From contig CANQKL010000025.1 in assembly GCA_947624455.1 (NCBI GenBank), positions 1 to 14,715 on the forward strand: DNA of 14,715 nt, given 5' to 3'. Positions 1 through 7,206 of this stretch are shown in pieces. How positions within the stretch are numbered: position 1 is the stretch's first letter; every line of letters begins with the position of its first letter. The translations under genes were made by a program, and so were the position numbers. Source of the DNA: an uncultured Clostridia bacterium (GTDB taxonomy: Bacteria; Bacillota; Clostridia; UMGS1883). The notes beneath the pieces are model-generated. The model did not search any database. It saw only the letters and a program-made list of their open reading frames with translations, and was not told where the DNA came from.

Positions 1-1
1 G

Positions 2-790
2 GAACACGCTCTTGACCCGGTCTATGCCAAGGCTATAGGCGTGGATATTGACAATCTCATAGTTTCGCAGCCGGACACCGGCGAACAGGCCCTTGAGATA
101 ACCGAGGCCCTTTGCCGCAGCGGCGCTTTGGACGTGATAGTGATTGATTCGGTGGCCGCTCTGGTGCCCCGGGCCGAGATAGACGGGGAGATGGGCGACA
201 GCCATGTGGGTCTTCAGGCCAGGCTCATGAGCCAGGCGCTCCGCAAGCTGGCGGGCGTAGTGAACAAGAGCAATACCGTCTGTATCTTTATCAATCAGCT
301 TCGCGAAAAAATCGGCGTGATGTACGGCAATCCCGAGACGACCGCAGGCGGCCGGGCGCTGAAGTTCTATGCGTCGGTGCGGCTGGACGTGCGCCGAACC
401 GACGTACTCAAGAGCGGCGGAGAATTTGTGGGCAACCGCACCAAGGTCAAGGTGGTTAAAAATAAGGTGGCTCCCCCCTTTAAGGAGGCGGAGTTCGACA
501 TAATTTACGGTCACGGCATAAGCGCCGAGGGCTGCCTTCTCGATGTGGCCGTGGGGCTGGATATAATCAAAAAGGGCGGCGCCTGGTTCAGCTACAACGG
601 CAACCGCCTGGGTCAGGGCCGGGACAACGTGAAAAAGTACATGGCCCAAAACCCCGATTTTGTCCGTGAAATTGACGAGGCCATACGGGAAAAGCTGTAT
701 GGCGGCGCGACTGTGGGGAATATAACCGCGGCTGACGACGACTCGGCCCAGGCCGCCGACGACGGCTTTGACGGGGACTTTGACGAATAA
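2..790 (+). CDS. recA: RecA recombinase, C-terminal part (5' end outside window)
   Basis: RecA is the ATP-dependent DNA strand-exchange protein of homologous recombination and the co-protease that triggers LexA cleavage. It acts in the cytoplasm on single-stranded DNA. The reading frame is open from base 2, so the N-terminal domain and the Walker A loop lie upstream of the window. Visible are the Walker B stretch VIVIDSVAALVPRAEI (about nt 137-184), the L1 region with GEMGDSHVGLQARLMSQALR, the loop L2 region INQLREKIGVMYGNPETT with following GGRALKFYAS, and the C-terminal domain ending in an acidic tail rich in Asp (DDDSAQAADDGFDGDFDE), as is usual for RecA. About 262 residues are present of the usual 340-360. 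The ATG at 41 is internal and is not the start. The L,D-transpeptidase gene follows 25 bases downstream and may be cotranscribed. The family identification is secure. Confidence 0.97.
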   Translation, partial: EHALDPVYAKAIGVDIDNLIVSQPDTGEQALEITEALCRSGALDVIVIDSVAALVPRAEIDGEMGDSHVGLQARLMSQALRKLAGVVNKSNTVCIFINQLREKIGVMYGNPETTAGGRALKFYASVRLDVRRTDVLKSGGEFVGNRTKVKVVKNKVAPPFKEAEFDIIYGHGISAEGCLLDVAVGLDIIKKGGAWFSYNGNRLGQGRDNVKKYMAQNPDFVREIDEAIREKLYGGATVGNITAADDDSAQAADDGFDGDFDE

Positions 791-815
791 GACCTGAGCT
801 TTGAGGAGGATATAT

Positions 816-2018
816 ATGAAAAAACTGTTGTCTCTGGCGCTGGCTATCGTGATGCTTGCCGCCTTTGTTCCCGGCGCGTTAGCCGAAACGCCGCTGATGA
901 CCGGCGTTTCTGTGTACCTGTCTACGGTGACGGACTCGGGCATAGCGGCGGCGCAGCAGCTGACCTTTAATCTTATGGACGCGGAGACCGGGCTTGTGCT
1001 GAGCAGCCAGGCTATTCCCGTGGGGGAAGGCGCAGCTGCGTACAGGCGGCTGGATTTTGTGACTGCGCCGTATGAGGTGGGCCGTAAATTTATCCTGCAC
1101 CTGGCCCAGGGGGACGCCACCTTGGAGTATAACGGCCAAAGGGGCGCCTGGTTTGAGCTGGAGACCTACGCCTGGCCCCAAGAGGACGGGACTATGCTCT
1201 ATAACAACAGCTTCTATATGACCCTCCGTCCGGCCGCCAAGAAGCAGATCAACCTCACCATCGCCGGCAAGAACCGCGGAGACGTACCTCTGTACCCCTA
1301 TCCCGCCGGTATTTTGATCCCCGCCTCGGCCTTGGAGGCCGTGGGGATAAACACGACCCGTCAGGGGGACGGCAGTCTCAGGCTCACCGCCGGGGATCGG
1401 GGCCTCGTACTCACTCCCGGTTCGCTGTTTGCCTACACCAATGACAGAACCTTCAATCTTGCGCTTGAGCCGCAGACCATAAACGGAGTGGACTGCGTGC
1501 CTGTGGCGGATGTGGCGAAAATTTTTGACTGTCCCCTGCGCTGCAGCGACAACGGGCGGGTAATGAGCCTGTCCATAGATCTCAGCCCCAACGCCTACAG
1601 CGCTGACGAAAAGCGCATAAACGCCGCCGGAGTCTCAAGCGATACGGACTATCTTATCTGGATATCCAAGTCCGAGTACATGGTTCGGGTGTTCATGGGT
1701 TCCCAGGGACGGTGGAAGCTGCTCAAAAGCTTTCAGTGCGCCATCGGCGCTCCCGCCACCCCTACCGTTGTGGGAACTTTCAAGTATTATGCGAATCAGG
1801 ACCGCTGGTCCTACGCAAGCTACTGGTGCGGACCGATAATGCGGTTCCGCTCGGGAGGCTACGCGATCCACTCCACCCTTCGCCGATACGACGGACGAGA
1901 CTATGACGGACGGGTCGGCGTGGCTATCTCACATGGCTGCGTGCGGGTGCGGCCCGAGAATATCCAGTGGATGTACGACACCGTGCCGCTCCAGACCACG
2001 GTGTATATAACGGCATGA
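816..2018 (+). CDS. Secreted L,D-transpeptidase (YkuD domain) with copper-amine-oxidase-like stalk domain
   Basis: This is probably a cell-wall enzyme forming 3-3 peptidoglycan cross-links or attaching proteins, working outside the membrane. The 400-residue protein begins with a clear signal peptide: MKK, a hydrophobic core, then AlaLeuAla before Glu-Thr-Pro at about residue 24. The C-terminal YkuD catalytic domain (roughly residues 265-400) holds a conserved His in AIHST and the catalytic motif SHGCVRV, with Cys at about residue 375. The middle (about 150-245) resembles the copper amine oxidase N-terminal-like repeat domain often found in secreted clostridial proteins. The first ~120 residues I cannot assign. 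I chose ATG 816 because GAGGAGGA lies 5 bases upstream and the signal peptide starts there; the in-frame TTG at 801 overlaps that ribosome binding site. The gene follows recA closely and ends before a strong terminator. Family call secure, exact substrate unknown. Confidence 0.93.
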   Translation: MKKLLSLALAIVMLAAFVPGALAETPLMTGVSVYLSTVTDSGIAAAQQLTFNLMDAETGLVLSSQAIPVGEGAAAYRRLDFVTAPYEVGRKFILHLAQGDATLEYNGQRGAWFELETYAWPQEDGTMLYNNSFYMTLRPAAKKQINLTIAGKNRGDVPLYPYPAGILIPASALEAVGINTTRQGDGSLRLTAGDRGLVLTPGSLFAYTNDRTFNLALEPQTINGVDCVPVADVAKIFDCPLRCSDNGRVMSLSIDLSPNAYSADEKRINAAGVSSDTDYLIWISKSEYMVRVFMGSQGRWKLLKSFQCAIGAPATPTVVGTFKYYANQDRWSYASYWCGPIMRFRSGGYAIHSTLRRYDGRDYDGRVGVAISHGCVRVRPENIQWMYDTVPLQTTVYITA

Positions 2019-2069
2019 CCGCCGCCGTCTTAGTCGAGGAGCAATAAAGAGCGAACTCGTGAAAAGTAC

Positions 2070-2120
2070 AAAAAACTCTTGGAAACAGGCCCCTCGGCTT
2101 GTTTTCAAGAGTTTTTCTTT
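2070..2120. terminator. Strong bidirectional rho-independent terminator
   Basis: A near-perfect stem pairs 2071-2091 with 2096-2116 (about 21 bp including G.U pairs) around a four-base loop at 2092-2095. On the + strand the stem runs into a T-rich tract and ends the recA/L,D-transpeptidase unit. On the - strand the A-run at its left becomes a T-run and would end the acyltransferase unit. It sits exactly between the convergent genes. Confidence 0.9.
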
Positions 2121-2156
2121 ATTTATCGGAACGTTTAGAGCTGTCCTTTCGCAAGC

Positions 2157-3179
2157 TTATTTCGTCACAGCCCGCTGCGCCGCCCGCCTTTGCAGCAGCC
2201 CTGAGAGCGCCGCGTAACCGTAGCCTATGGCGGCGGATATCAGGAATATCAGGAAAAACCGCAATGTCGAATGGCGGAACATCTCCACTCCCCAGCAACT
2301 TTCAGCCACGGCCTTTATAACGTCCTCCACGCTGTGGTGGATTATGTAAATTATCATCGAAGCGTCCCGGGCGTATTTGGCCAAAAAGGTTCCGGCCCCA
2401 ATGTTGGGGAAGTTCAGCAAGACCATAAAGACCCCAAAGCTCAGCAGCGGTATAGACAGGTAAAAGGTGCGGCTCAGGTTCTGGCCCAGCTTTATCATCA
2501 CCGTGGCCTCGGCCCACATACACACTCCCGCCGCCAGCAGGAACAGCAGGCTCCCGCCTTTGTTGAGCTTCTTCATCAGGCTCGCTTCCCGGCGGTGTAT
2601 CAGCTGCCCCATGTAGAAGAAGGGCAGTCCGTCAAAGAGAAAGTTCCGGGTATAGCAGGCATAGCGGTGACCGTGGGCAAAGAGGTAGAAATCCAGCGCC
2701 GTGCCAGCGATAAAAAGCGCCGGCGCGGCCGCGTACATCCATTTGTGCAGGCGCAGCTTTTCCACTCCCAGCCCTATTATAAACACGTAGATAAGGGCCA
2801 GCATATACCACATATGGGCGTGACCGAAAAGGAACTTAGGCTCGTTGAAAACCACCAGCCCGAGCAGGTTTCTGAGGGTAAAATTTATCCGAAAGCCCAC
2901 CACTAAATCCCAGATGAGCAGGAACACCGACGAGCCTATGAGTATTTTACCTATGGTGACGATCTGTTTTTTCAAAAAAGCCGTCCGCTTTTCCGCTTCC
3001 TCCCGCCAGGAAAAATATCCCGACACCATGAAAAAGAAGGGTACGGCTATCCGGCAGTAAAAACCGGTCCACAGCGCCCCGGCCGTGTCCATGTTGAACA
3101 GGCGGTAGTGCTGGATTATGACCAGCGCGACTGCCGCCAGACGGAAAACATCAATGGATGAATTACGTTTGGCTGACAA
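2157..3179 (-). CDS. Acyltransferase 3 family integral membrane protein
   Basis: This family (Acyl_transf_3) moves acyl groups, often acetyl or succinyl, onto sugars or cell-surface polymers at the membrane. The protein has the usual opening, a charged N-terminus then SIDVFRLAAVALVIIQHY with the conserved His, followed by the RIAVPFFFMVSGYF motif typical of the family. Its many hydrophobic segments fit about ten membrane helices over roughly 340 residues, a normal length. The start is uncertain. A TTG at 3179 has GGGAGGG six bases upstream, so I prefer it. A GTG at 3194 in the same frame has a weaker AAGGGAG 11 bases upstream that lies inside a hairpin. No promoter is visible between this gene and the mecA-like gene 65 bases upstream, so they are probably cotranscribed. 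The acceptor substrate cannot be told from sequence. Confidence 0.88.
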   Translation of the reverse strand: MSAKRNSSIDVFRLAAVALVIIQHYRLFNMDTAGALWTGFYCRIAVPFFFMVSGYFSWREEAEKRTAFLKKQIVTIGKILIGSSVFLLIWDLVVGFRINFTLRNLLGLVVFNEPKFLFGHAHMWYMLALIYVFIIGLGVEKLRLHKWMYAAAPALFIAGTALDFYLFAHGHRYACYTRNFLFDGLPFFYMGQLIHRREASLMKKLNKGGSLLFLLAAGVCMWAEATVMIKLGQNLSRTFYLSIPLLSFGVFMVLLNFPNIGAGTFLAKYARDASMIIYIIHHSVEDVIKAVAESCWGVEMFRHSTLRFFLIFLISAAIGYGYAALSGLLQRRAAQRAVTK

Positions 3180-3204
3180 AGTAATCCCTCCCACGGATAA
3201 TTTT

Positions 3205-3246
3205 GCTCCCTTAAGCGAACCCTGTGCTTAAGAACGGAGCTTTTTT
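3205..3246 (+). terminator. Hairpin followed by T-run on + strand, between mecA-like and acyltransferase genes
   Basis: GCTCC (3205-3209) pairs with GGAGC (3236-3240), and CTTAAGC (3210-3216) pairs with GCTTAAG (3226-3232). There is a three-base bulge, a nine-base loop, then six T's at 3241-3246. This is terminator-like only on the + strand, although both flanking genes read on the - strand. In the - strand transcript the same hairpin lies in the intergenic leader and covers an AAGGGAG that could serve the upstream GTG start of the acyltransferase. Confidence 0.55.
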
Positions 3247-3841
3247 ATTGCTTGAACCGGTTGCGTATTATATCGAAGGCCCGGCGGTATATAATGGGCG
3301 TAGCGTGTTCCTCGATAATAATTTGAGCGTTCTCGTCCAGAATACGGCCGTACTCGGCCAGTACCCGCTCCATTCCGACGCCCGCCGTCATATAGTATTT
3401 GACGCCCTCGGCGTAGAGCGTTCCGCCAAAATATGTAGGAGCGCTGTGACACATCTCCACAACATCGTCAAAGGAGCCAAGCTCCGCCATAAATGAGGTT
3501 CGGCCCGACTGTTCGTCCTGCCGCCGACGGGCGCTTATGTTCAGGGCCTGACTGTTTTGACGGGCGGATATGTGGTCGTAGAGCTTTTGCTCCGCCTCGT
3601 TATCCACCTTGGTCACGTAGATCACCAGCCCGCCCGAGGAGGGCATGGCCTCCACCACCAGCCGGGAGTTGGCGTAGGCGAAGCCCACTTCCTCCTCCGC
3701 CCGGCGCAGCACCGAAAAGAACATTGCCTGTGCCTCGTCCGAATCCCGATTCATCGACTCGGGACTGATGCCGTAGGAGCTCAGCTCCTCCCGGGCCAGG
3801 GTTATCTTCAGTTTATTCTGTCGTATAAGCTCAAGTCTCAT
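3245..3841 (-). CDS. mecA: MecA-like adaptor protein for ClpC
   Basis: MecA-type adaptors bind unfolded or specific substrates (ComK in Bacillus) through the N-terminal domain and deliver them to ClpC/ClpP for degradation through the C-terminal domain. The 198-residue protein starts MRLELIRQNKLKITLAREEL and keeps the family pattern: a short N-terminal alpha/beta domain ending ...GGLVIYVTK (about residue 75), a short polar linker, then a C-terminal domain with GSFDDVVEMCHS, GTLYAEGVKYYM and a closing IIEEHA...FDIIRNRF like the end of Bacillus MecA. It is somewhat shorter than the ~218 residues of B. subtilis MecA, mainly in the linker. The ATG at 3841 is chosen because AAGGAAG lies 7 bases upstream; an upstream in-frame ATG at 3949 would run back over the promoter at 3864-3892. 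Substrates here are unknown. Confidence 0.87.
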   Translation of the reverse strand: MRLELIRQNKLKITLAREELSSYGISPESMNRDSDEAQAMFFSVLRRAEEEVGFAYANSRLVVEAMPSSGGLVIYVTKVDNEAEQKLYDHISARQNSQALNISARRRQDEQSGRTSFMAELGSFDDVVEMCHSAPTYFGGTLYAEGVKYYMTAGVGMERVLAEYGRILDENAQIIIEEHATPIIYRRAFDIIRNRFKQ

Positions 3842-3863
3842 AGCGTCACTTCCTTTTAAGACT

Positions 3864-3892
3864 ATTCTATCACATATCGACGGATTTGAAAA
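3864..3892 (-). promoter_or_regulatory. Sigma-A type promoter with extended -10 for mecA-like gene
   Basis: On the - strand the -35 box is TTTTCA (3887-3892). It is followed after 17 bases by TAGAAT (3864-3869), preceded by TGA, an extended -10. It lies 22 bases upstream of the mecA-like start codon, so the leader is very short. It also gives evidence that the start at 3841, not the longer frame, is correct. Confidence 0.65.
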
Positions 3893-3941
3893 GCGGTAAT
3901 TTTTGATTTTATTCAGGTAATTACAGGGGCCGATGCTGAAA

Positions 3942-4742
3942 TCATTCAAGTCCCAGCAGTTTTTCCAGTCCCCGCTTCAGTACGTACAGGGGGCGTTTCT
4001 CGGTCATGCGCCGGATGTCGCCGATAGTGTGCCGGCTGTATATGCCGACCCGGTGGATGTTCATGGGGTCTTGACCGGTATAAGGGGCGAAGTCCGTCCC
4101 TGTGAACGCCACGTTGTAGTATTTTTTTGCTATGTCCGTAACCGTCTGGTCAAAGCTGCCGTTGGGCATGGCCACGGCTGTGACCTCGGCTCCGGAGGCC
4201 GCCTCGATCAGGCGCTTGCTCTCGCCCATTTCATAGTCCACGTCCTCATAGGTCTTGTCGCCCCAGGCCAAAGGCTGGTGGGAGACTGTGTGGGACTGAA
4301 CGCTGACAACGCCGCTTTCGGTCATTTCCCTTATTTGGGCGGAGCTGAGGTAGCCCGGCTGGTCTATCTTGCTCGCGATCATGAATATCGTCGCCTTGCA
4401 GCCGTACTTTTTCAGCAGGGGAAAGGCGTCGGTGTAGTTGTCCTCATAGCCATCGTCAAAGGTCAGCACTATTTCCTTTTTCCCAGCGGCCTGCGGCTCT
4501 ATGCCCGGCAGCTCCGTGGCAAAAAGAGTCTCAAAGCCCTGTTCGCTGAAATAACGAAGCTGCTTTTCAAACTGGGCCGGAGCTACGGTGAACTCCTCCG
4601 CATCGGGGTTGAAGGGCTGGTCGCTGACGCTGTGGTACATATAGACCAGCACCCGCGATTCCAAATTGGTGTGCAGCTCCACGCCGACGGCGAAGATGAT
4701 AAACAGCCCCAGGGCGATGAGTATTCGTTTAAAGGTGTTCAC
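3942..4742 (-). CDS. Membrane-anchored polysaccharide deacetylase (CE4 / NodB domain)
   Basis: Metal-dependent N- or O-deacetylases of this family remove acetyl groups from peptidoglycan, exopolysaccharide or chitin-like sugars outside the cell. The 266-residue protein has an N-terminal membrane segment (about residues 5-22) and a YMYHSVSD segment typical of IcaB/PgaB-like members. The NodB motifs follow: TFDDGY (94-99, Asp96 as base, Asp97 metal ligand) and HTVSH (His151 and His155 metal ligands). Motif 3 reads MPNGSF (192-197), where many relatives have a Tyr before the Gly, and HRVGI lies at about 230. The GTG start at 4742 has a long purine run GAGGAGGAGG just upstream. The gene follows the GH35 gene by 31 bases and is the last gene of that operon. 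Family secure, substrate unknown. Confidence 0.92.
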   Translation of the reverse strand: MNTFKRILIALGLFIIFAVGVELHTNLESRVLVYMYHSVSDQPFNPDAEEFTVAPAQFEKQLRYFSEQGFETLFATELPGIEPQAAGKKEIVLTFDDGYEDNYTDAFPLLKKYGCKATIFMIASKIDQPGYLSSAQIREMTESGVVSVQSHTVSHQPLAWGDKTYEDVDYEMGESKRLIEAASGAEVTAVAMPNGSFDQTVTDIAKKYYNVAFTGTDFAPYTGQDPMNIHRVGIYSRHTIGDIRRMTEKRPLYVLKRGLEKLLGLE

Positions 4743-4773
4743 GGCCCCTCCTCCTCATAACTTTTGTGGTCTC

Positions 4774-6558
4774 TTATTCAGGCCGGCCGTAAGGCAGCTC
4801 CAGCGGCCCAAGATCGGGTTCCGCCACCAGCTTTATGGTTCGGGCGTTCTTGCCCTCTGTCTCAAATATAACGATCTCGTTTACCCCGTCCTTTATCAGG
4901 GGGGCGGGTATGTACAGCCGTTTTTGAGGCCCTATCGACCAGAACCGGCCAAGGTTGAAGCCGTTTATAAAGGCGCAGCCCTTGCCGAAGCCCTCCAGGT
5001 CAAGGAAGGTGTCCATGGCCTTATAGGAACGGAAGCTGAATTTGTAGAAGGCCGCCGTATCCCGGTAATAGGGCTTGTCAAAGTCTATCTTTTCGATGTT
5101 GTCCAGGGGAAGGGGGTACATCTTCCAGCCAGTGTGGTAATGGCCATTGATGAGAACGCCGTCCTCGATGCCCTTGCGCTGGTATTCTATTTTGTAGCTG
5201 AAATTTACCCGACCCATGTTTTCAGTGAGTACGTCAAAGTCGCCGTCGTTTTCGTACACATAGGGATTGCGCTTAAAATCGTATTCCTTTAGCAGCTCCC
5301 GGTCGTAGTAGGTGCCGAAGCGCTTGCCCTCCATAAAGACGATGGCCCGGTCGCTTACCTTGGCAAAGGCCAATTTGCCGATGGTCTTGCCCCTGGGGAA
5401 GCTGGTGCGGTACAGGGTATAGCCAAAGTTTTGGCCCAGCTTTTCCATGCACATGGGGTCGGCGGCCTCCACAGGCGTGGAAATGTCCTCAAGCACGCTG
5501 TTCAAGCTGACTCTGGCCTCGCAGTCAAGAGTGCCGTAGGCCCCCTTCTCGATATGGGTGGTAAACTCCACCTCCGGTATGGGCGCGTATTTGGAGATGA
5601 CTTCCTTAAAAGCCTCGTACTTGGGGGTTATGTCGCCCCATTCGGTGAGTACGGCGTCATAGTCATAGCTGGTAACGTCGGGACTCAGCTCGTCATAGTA
5701 GTTGGAGCCGTTGGTAAAGCCAAAGTTCGTGCCGCCGTGGAACATATAGATGTTGATATTGCCCATGCGCAGGGCGTCGTCCAGGTCGCGCTGGTTGTTG
5801 TAAAGGTTGCTGGTGGAATGTTTGCCGCTGCCCCAGTTGTCGAACCAGCCCACCCAGAACTCCATGCACATCAAAGGCCCGCCGTGGGTGTGCTGAGCCA
5901 GCACGTTGAACTGATCCTCTACATGGGAGCCAAAATTGGCGGTGGGCAGGGCCATTTCGCAGCTGCCGCAGTCCAGAGCGTCGTCCCAAGGGCCGTCGCT
6001 GGTCACAAAAGGCACTTCCGCCCCCAGCTCCCGCATCATGCGGCCCATTTCTAACAGGTACTCCTTGTCGTCGCCGAAATAGCCGTACTCGTTCTCGATC
6101 TGGAAAAGGATGATGGGGCCGCCCTGAGTTATTTGCAGGGGGGCCAGTATCTTAAACAGCTCGGTAAAGTATCTGCGCACGCAGGTCATGTACGGTTCAT
6201 ACCTGCCCCGGAGCTTGACGGCGTCATATCTGAGCAGCCAGCCCGGAAGTCCGCCAAATTCCCATTCGGCGCAGATGAACGGGCCGGGCCGGACTATGAC
6301 CTTTAGGCCCAGATCAGCCGCGGTCTCGATAAATTTTTTGATGTCGTACATACCGGTAAAGTTGAACTGACCGGGCTGAGGCTCGTGCATATTCCAGCAG
6401 ACATAGGTCTCAACGGTGTTGCAGCCCATGGCCTTCAGCTTTTCCAGCCGATCCCGCCAATACTGGGGAACCACGCGGAAATAGTGGATGCCGCCGCTTA
6501 TTATCTTGAAGGGCTGGCCGTCCAGATAAAATTGGTCGCGTATTTCAAATGTACTCAT
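4774..6558 (-). CDS. Glycoside hydrolase family 35 beta-galactosidase
   Basis: Retaining exo-beta-galactosidases of family 35 release terminal galactose from oligosaccharides or glycans. The 594-residue protein shows the (beta/alpha)8 domain with FYLDGQPFKIISGGIHYFR at the start, TYVCWNMHEP and RPGPFICAEWEFGGLP. The signature GGPIILFQIENEYG places acid/base Glu at about residue 157, and MCMEFWVGWFDNWG places nucleophile Glu at about 233. The C-terminal third contains the beta-sandwich domains, including GFNLGRFW, usual in this family. No signal peptide is present, so it is probably cytoplasmic, which implies import of its substrate. The ATG at 6558 has a perfect AAGGAGG seven bases upstream; the longer in-frame start at 6588 would overlap the kinase gene and this ribosome binding site. 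It is 26 bases downstream of the kinase-like gene. Confidence 0.95.
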   Translation of the reverse strand: MSTFEIRDQFYLDGQPFKIISGGIHYFRVVPQYWRDRLEKLKAMGCNTVETYVCWNMHEPQPGQFNFTGMYDIKKFIETAADLGLKVIVRPGPFICAEWEFGGLPGWLLRYDAVKLRGRYEPYMTCVRRYFTELFKILAPLQITQGGPIILFQIENEYGYFGDDKEYLLEMGRMMRELGAEVPFVTSDGPWDDALDCGSCEMALPTANFGSHVEDQFNVLAQHTHGGPLMCMEFWVGWFDNWGSGKHSTSNLYNNQRDLDDALRMGNINIYMFHGGTNFGFTNGSNYYDELSPDVTSYDYDAVLTEWGDITPKYEAFKEVISKYAPIPEVEFTTHIEKGAYGTLDCEARVSLNSVLEDISTPVEAADPMCMEKLGQNFGYTLYRTSFPRGKTIGKLAFAKVSDRAIVFMEGKRFGTYYDRELLKEYDFKRNPYVYENDGDFDVLTENMGRVNFSYKIEYQRKGIEDGVLINGHYHTGWKMYPLPLDNIEKIDFDKPYYRDTAAFYKFSFRSYKAMDTFLDLEGFGKGCAFINGFNLGRFWSIGPQKRLYIPAPLIKDGVNEIVIFETEGKNARTIKLVAEPDLGPLELPYGRPE

Positions 6559-6584
6559 GATTTTTCCTCCTTTTTTGTCTTGGC

Positions 6585-7187
6585 TCACAGTTCTCTGCCG
6601 TATTTTTCGCTTATGTAAGCCGCGATCAGGTCGGCGGTTTTTTCCACGCCGATGCGGCTGCTGTTGATGGAAAGCTCATAGTTGCGGGAGTCTCCCCACT
6701 TTCCCTTGCAGTAGTAGTTGTGGTATACCTTGCGTTTTTTGTCGTTGAGCAGCAGCATACCCCTGGCTTCGGAAGGGGTCACGCCGTACTTCTGACTGAC
6801 CCGTTCCAGCTTTTTTGGCAGATCGCCCAAGATGAACACCGACACCATGCAGCCGTAACCGGACAATATTTCCTCGGCGCAGCGGCCCACGATCACGAAG
6901 GATTCGCCGTCGTCGGCCTTGCGGCGAAGGTAATCGAACTGTATGCGGGCGATGTTTTCCTCGGGGGAGTTGCTGTACCCCTGGACGCTTCGAGAAAAGA
7001 GGAAGTTCCGGGGCCTTTCGTCGTACTTCTTCAAATTGTTGACGTTCACATTTTTGTGAGTGGCTATCTCGTGAAGCAGGTTGTTGTCGTAAAGCGGAAT
7101 GTCAAAGCGCCGAGCGAGCAGTTCGGCGACTTCGTGACCGCCGCTGCCAAATTCACGGCCAATAGAAATTATCAGCTGTTGATCCAC
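6585..7187 (-). CDS. Cytidylate kinase-like P-loop protein
   Basis: The 200-residue protein belongs to the cytidylate-kinase-like group (Cytidylate_kin2 type) found widely in Clostridia, distinct from housekeeping Cmk. It opens QLIISIGREFGSGGHEVAELLA, a P-loop-like nucleotide-binding segment in which the usual GKS is replaced by GSGGH, as in this subgroup. It then has a VGRCAEEILSG segment and a lid-like arginine/lysine-rich stretch (about residues 128-165). The phosphoryl acceptor for this subgroup is not established, so I do not claim it phosphorylates CMP. The GTG at 7187 has GGGAGGG a few bases upstream. It begins 19 bases after the transporter gene and is followed after 26 bases by the GH35 gene, which indicates a shared transcript. 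Confidence 0.85.
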   Translation of the reverse strand: MDQQLIISIGREFGSGGHEVAELLARRFDIPLYDNNLLHEIATHKNVNVNNLKKYDERPRNFLFSRSVQGYSNSPEENIARIQFDYLRRKADDGESFVIVGRCAEEILSGYGCMVSVFILGDLPKKLERVSQKYGVTPSEARGMLLLNDKKRKVYHNYYCKGKWGDSRNYELSINSSRIGVEKTADLIAAYISEKYGREL

Positions 7188-7206
7188 GGTTATCCCTCCC
7201 TTTGCG

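Noticed and set aside
3933..4760. 275-codon open frame on the + strand opposite the polysaccharide deacetylase
   Set aside because: It mirrors a clear NodB-domain gene on the - strand, lacks a ribosome binding site and recognisable domains, and is considered a shadow.
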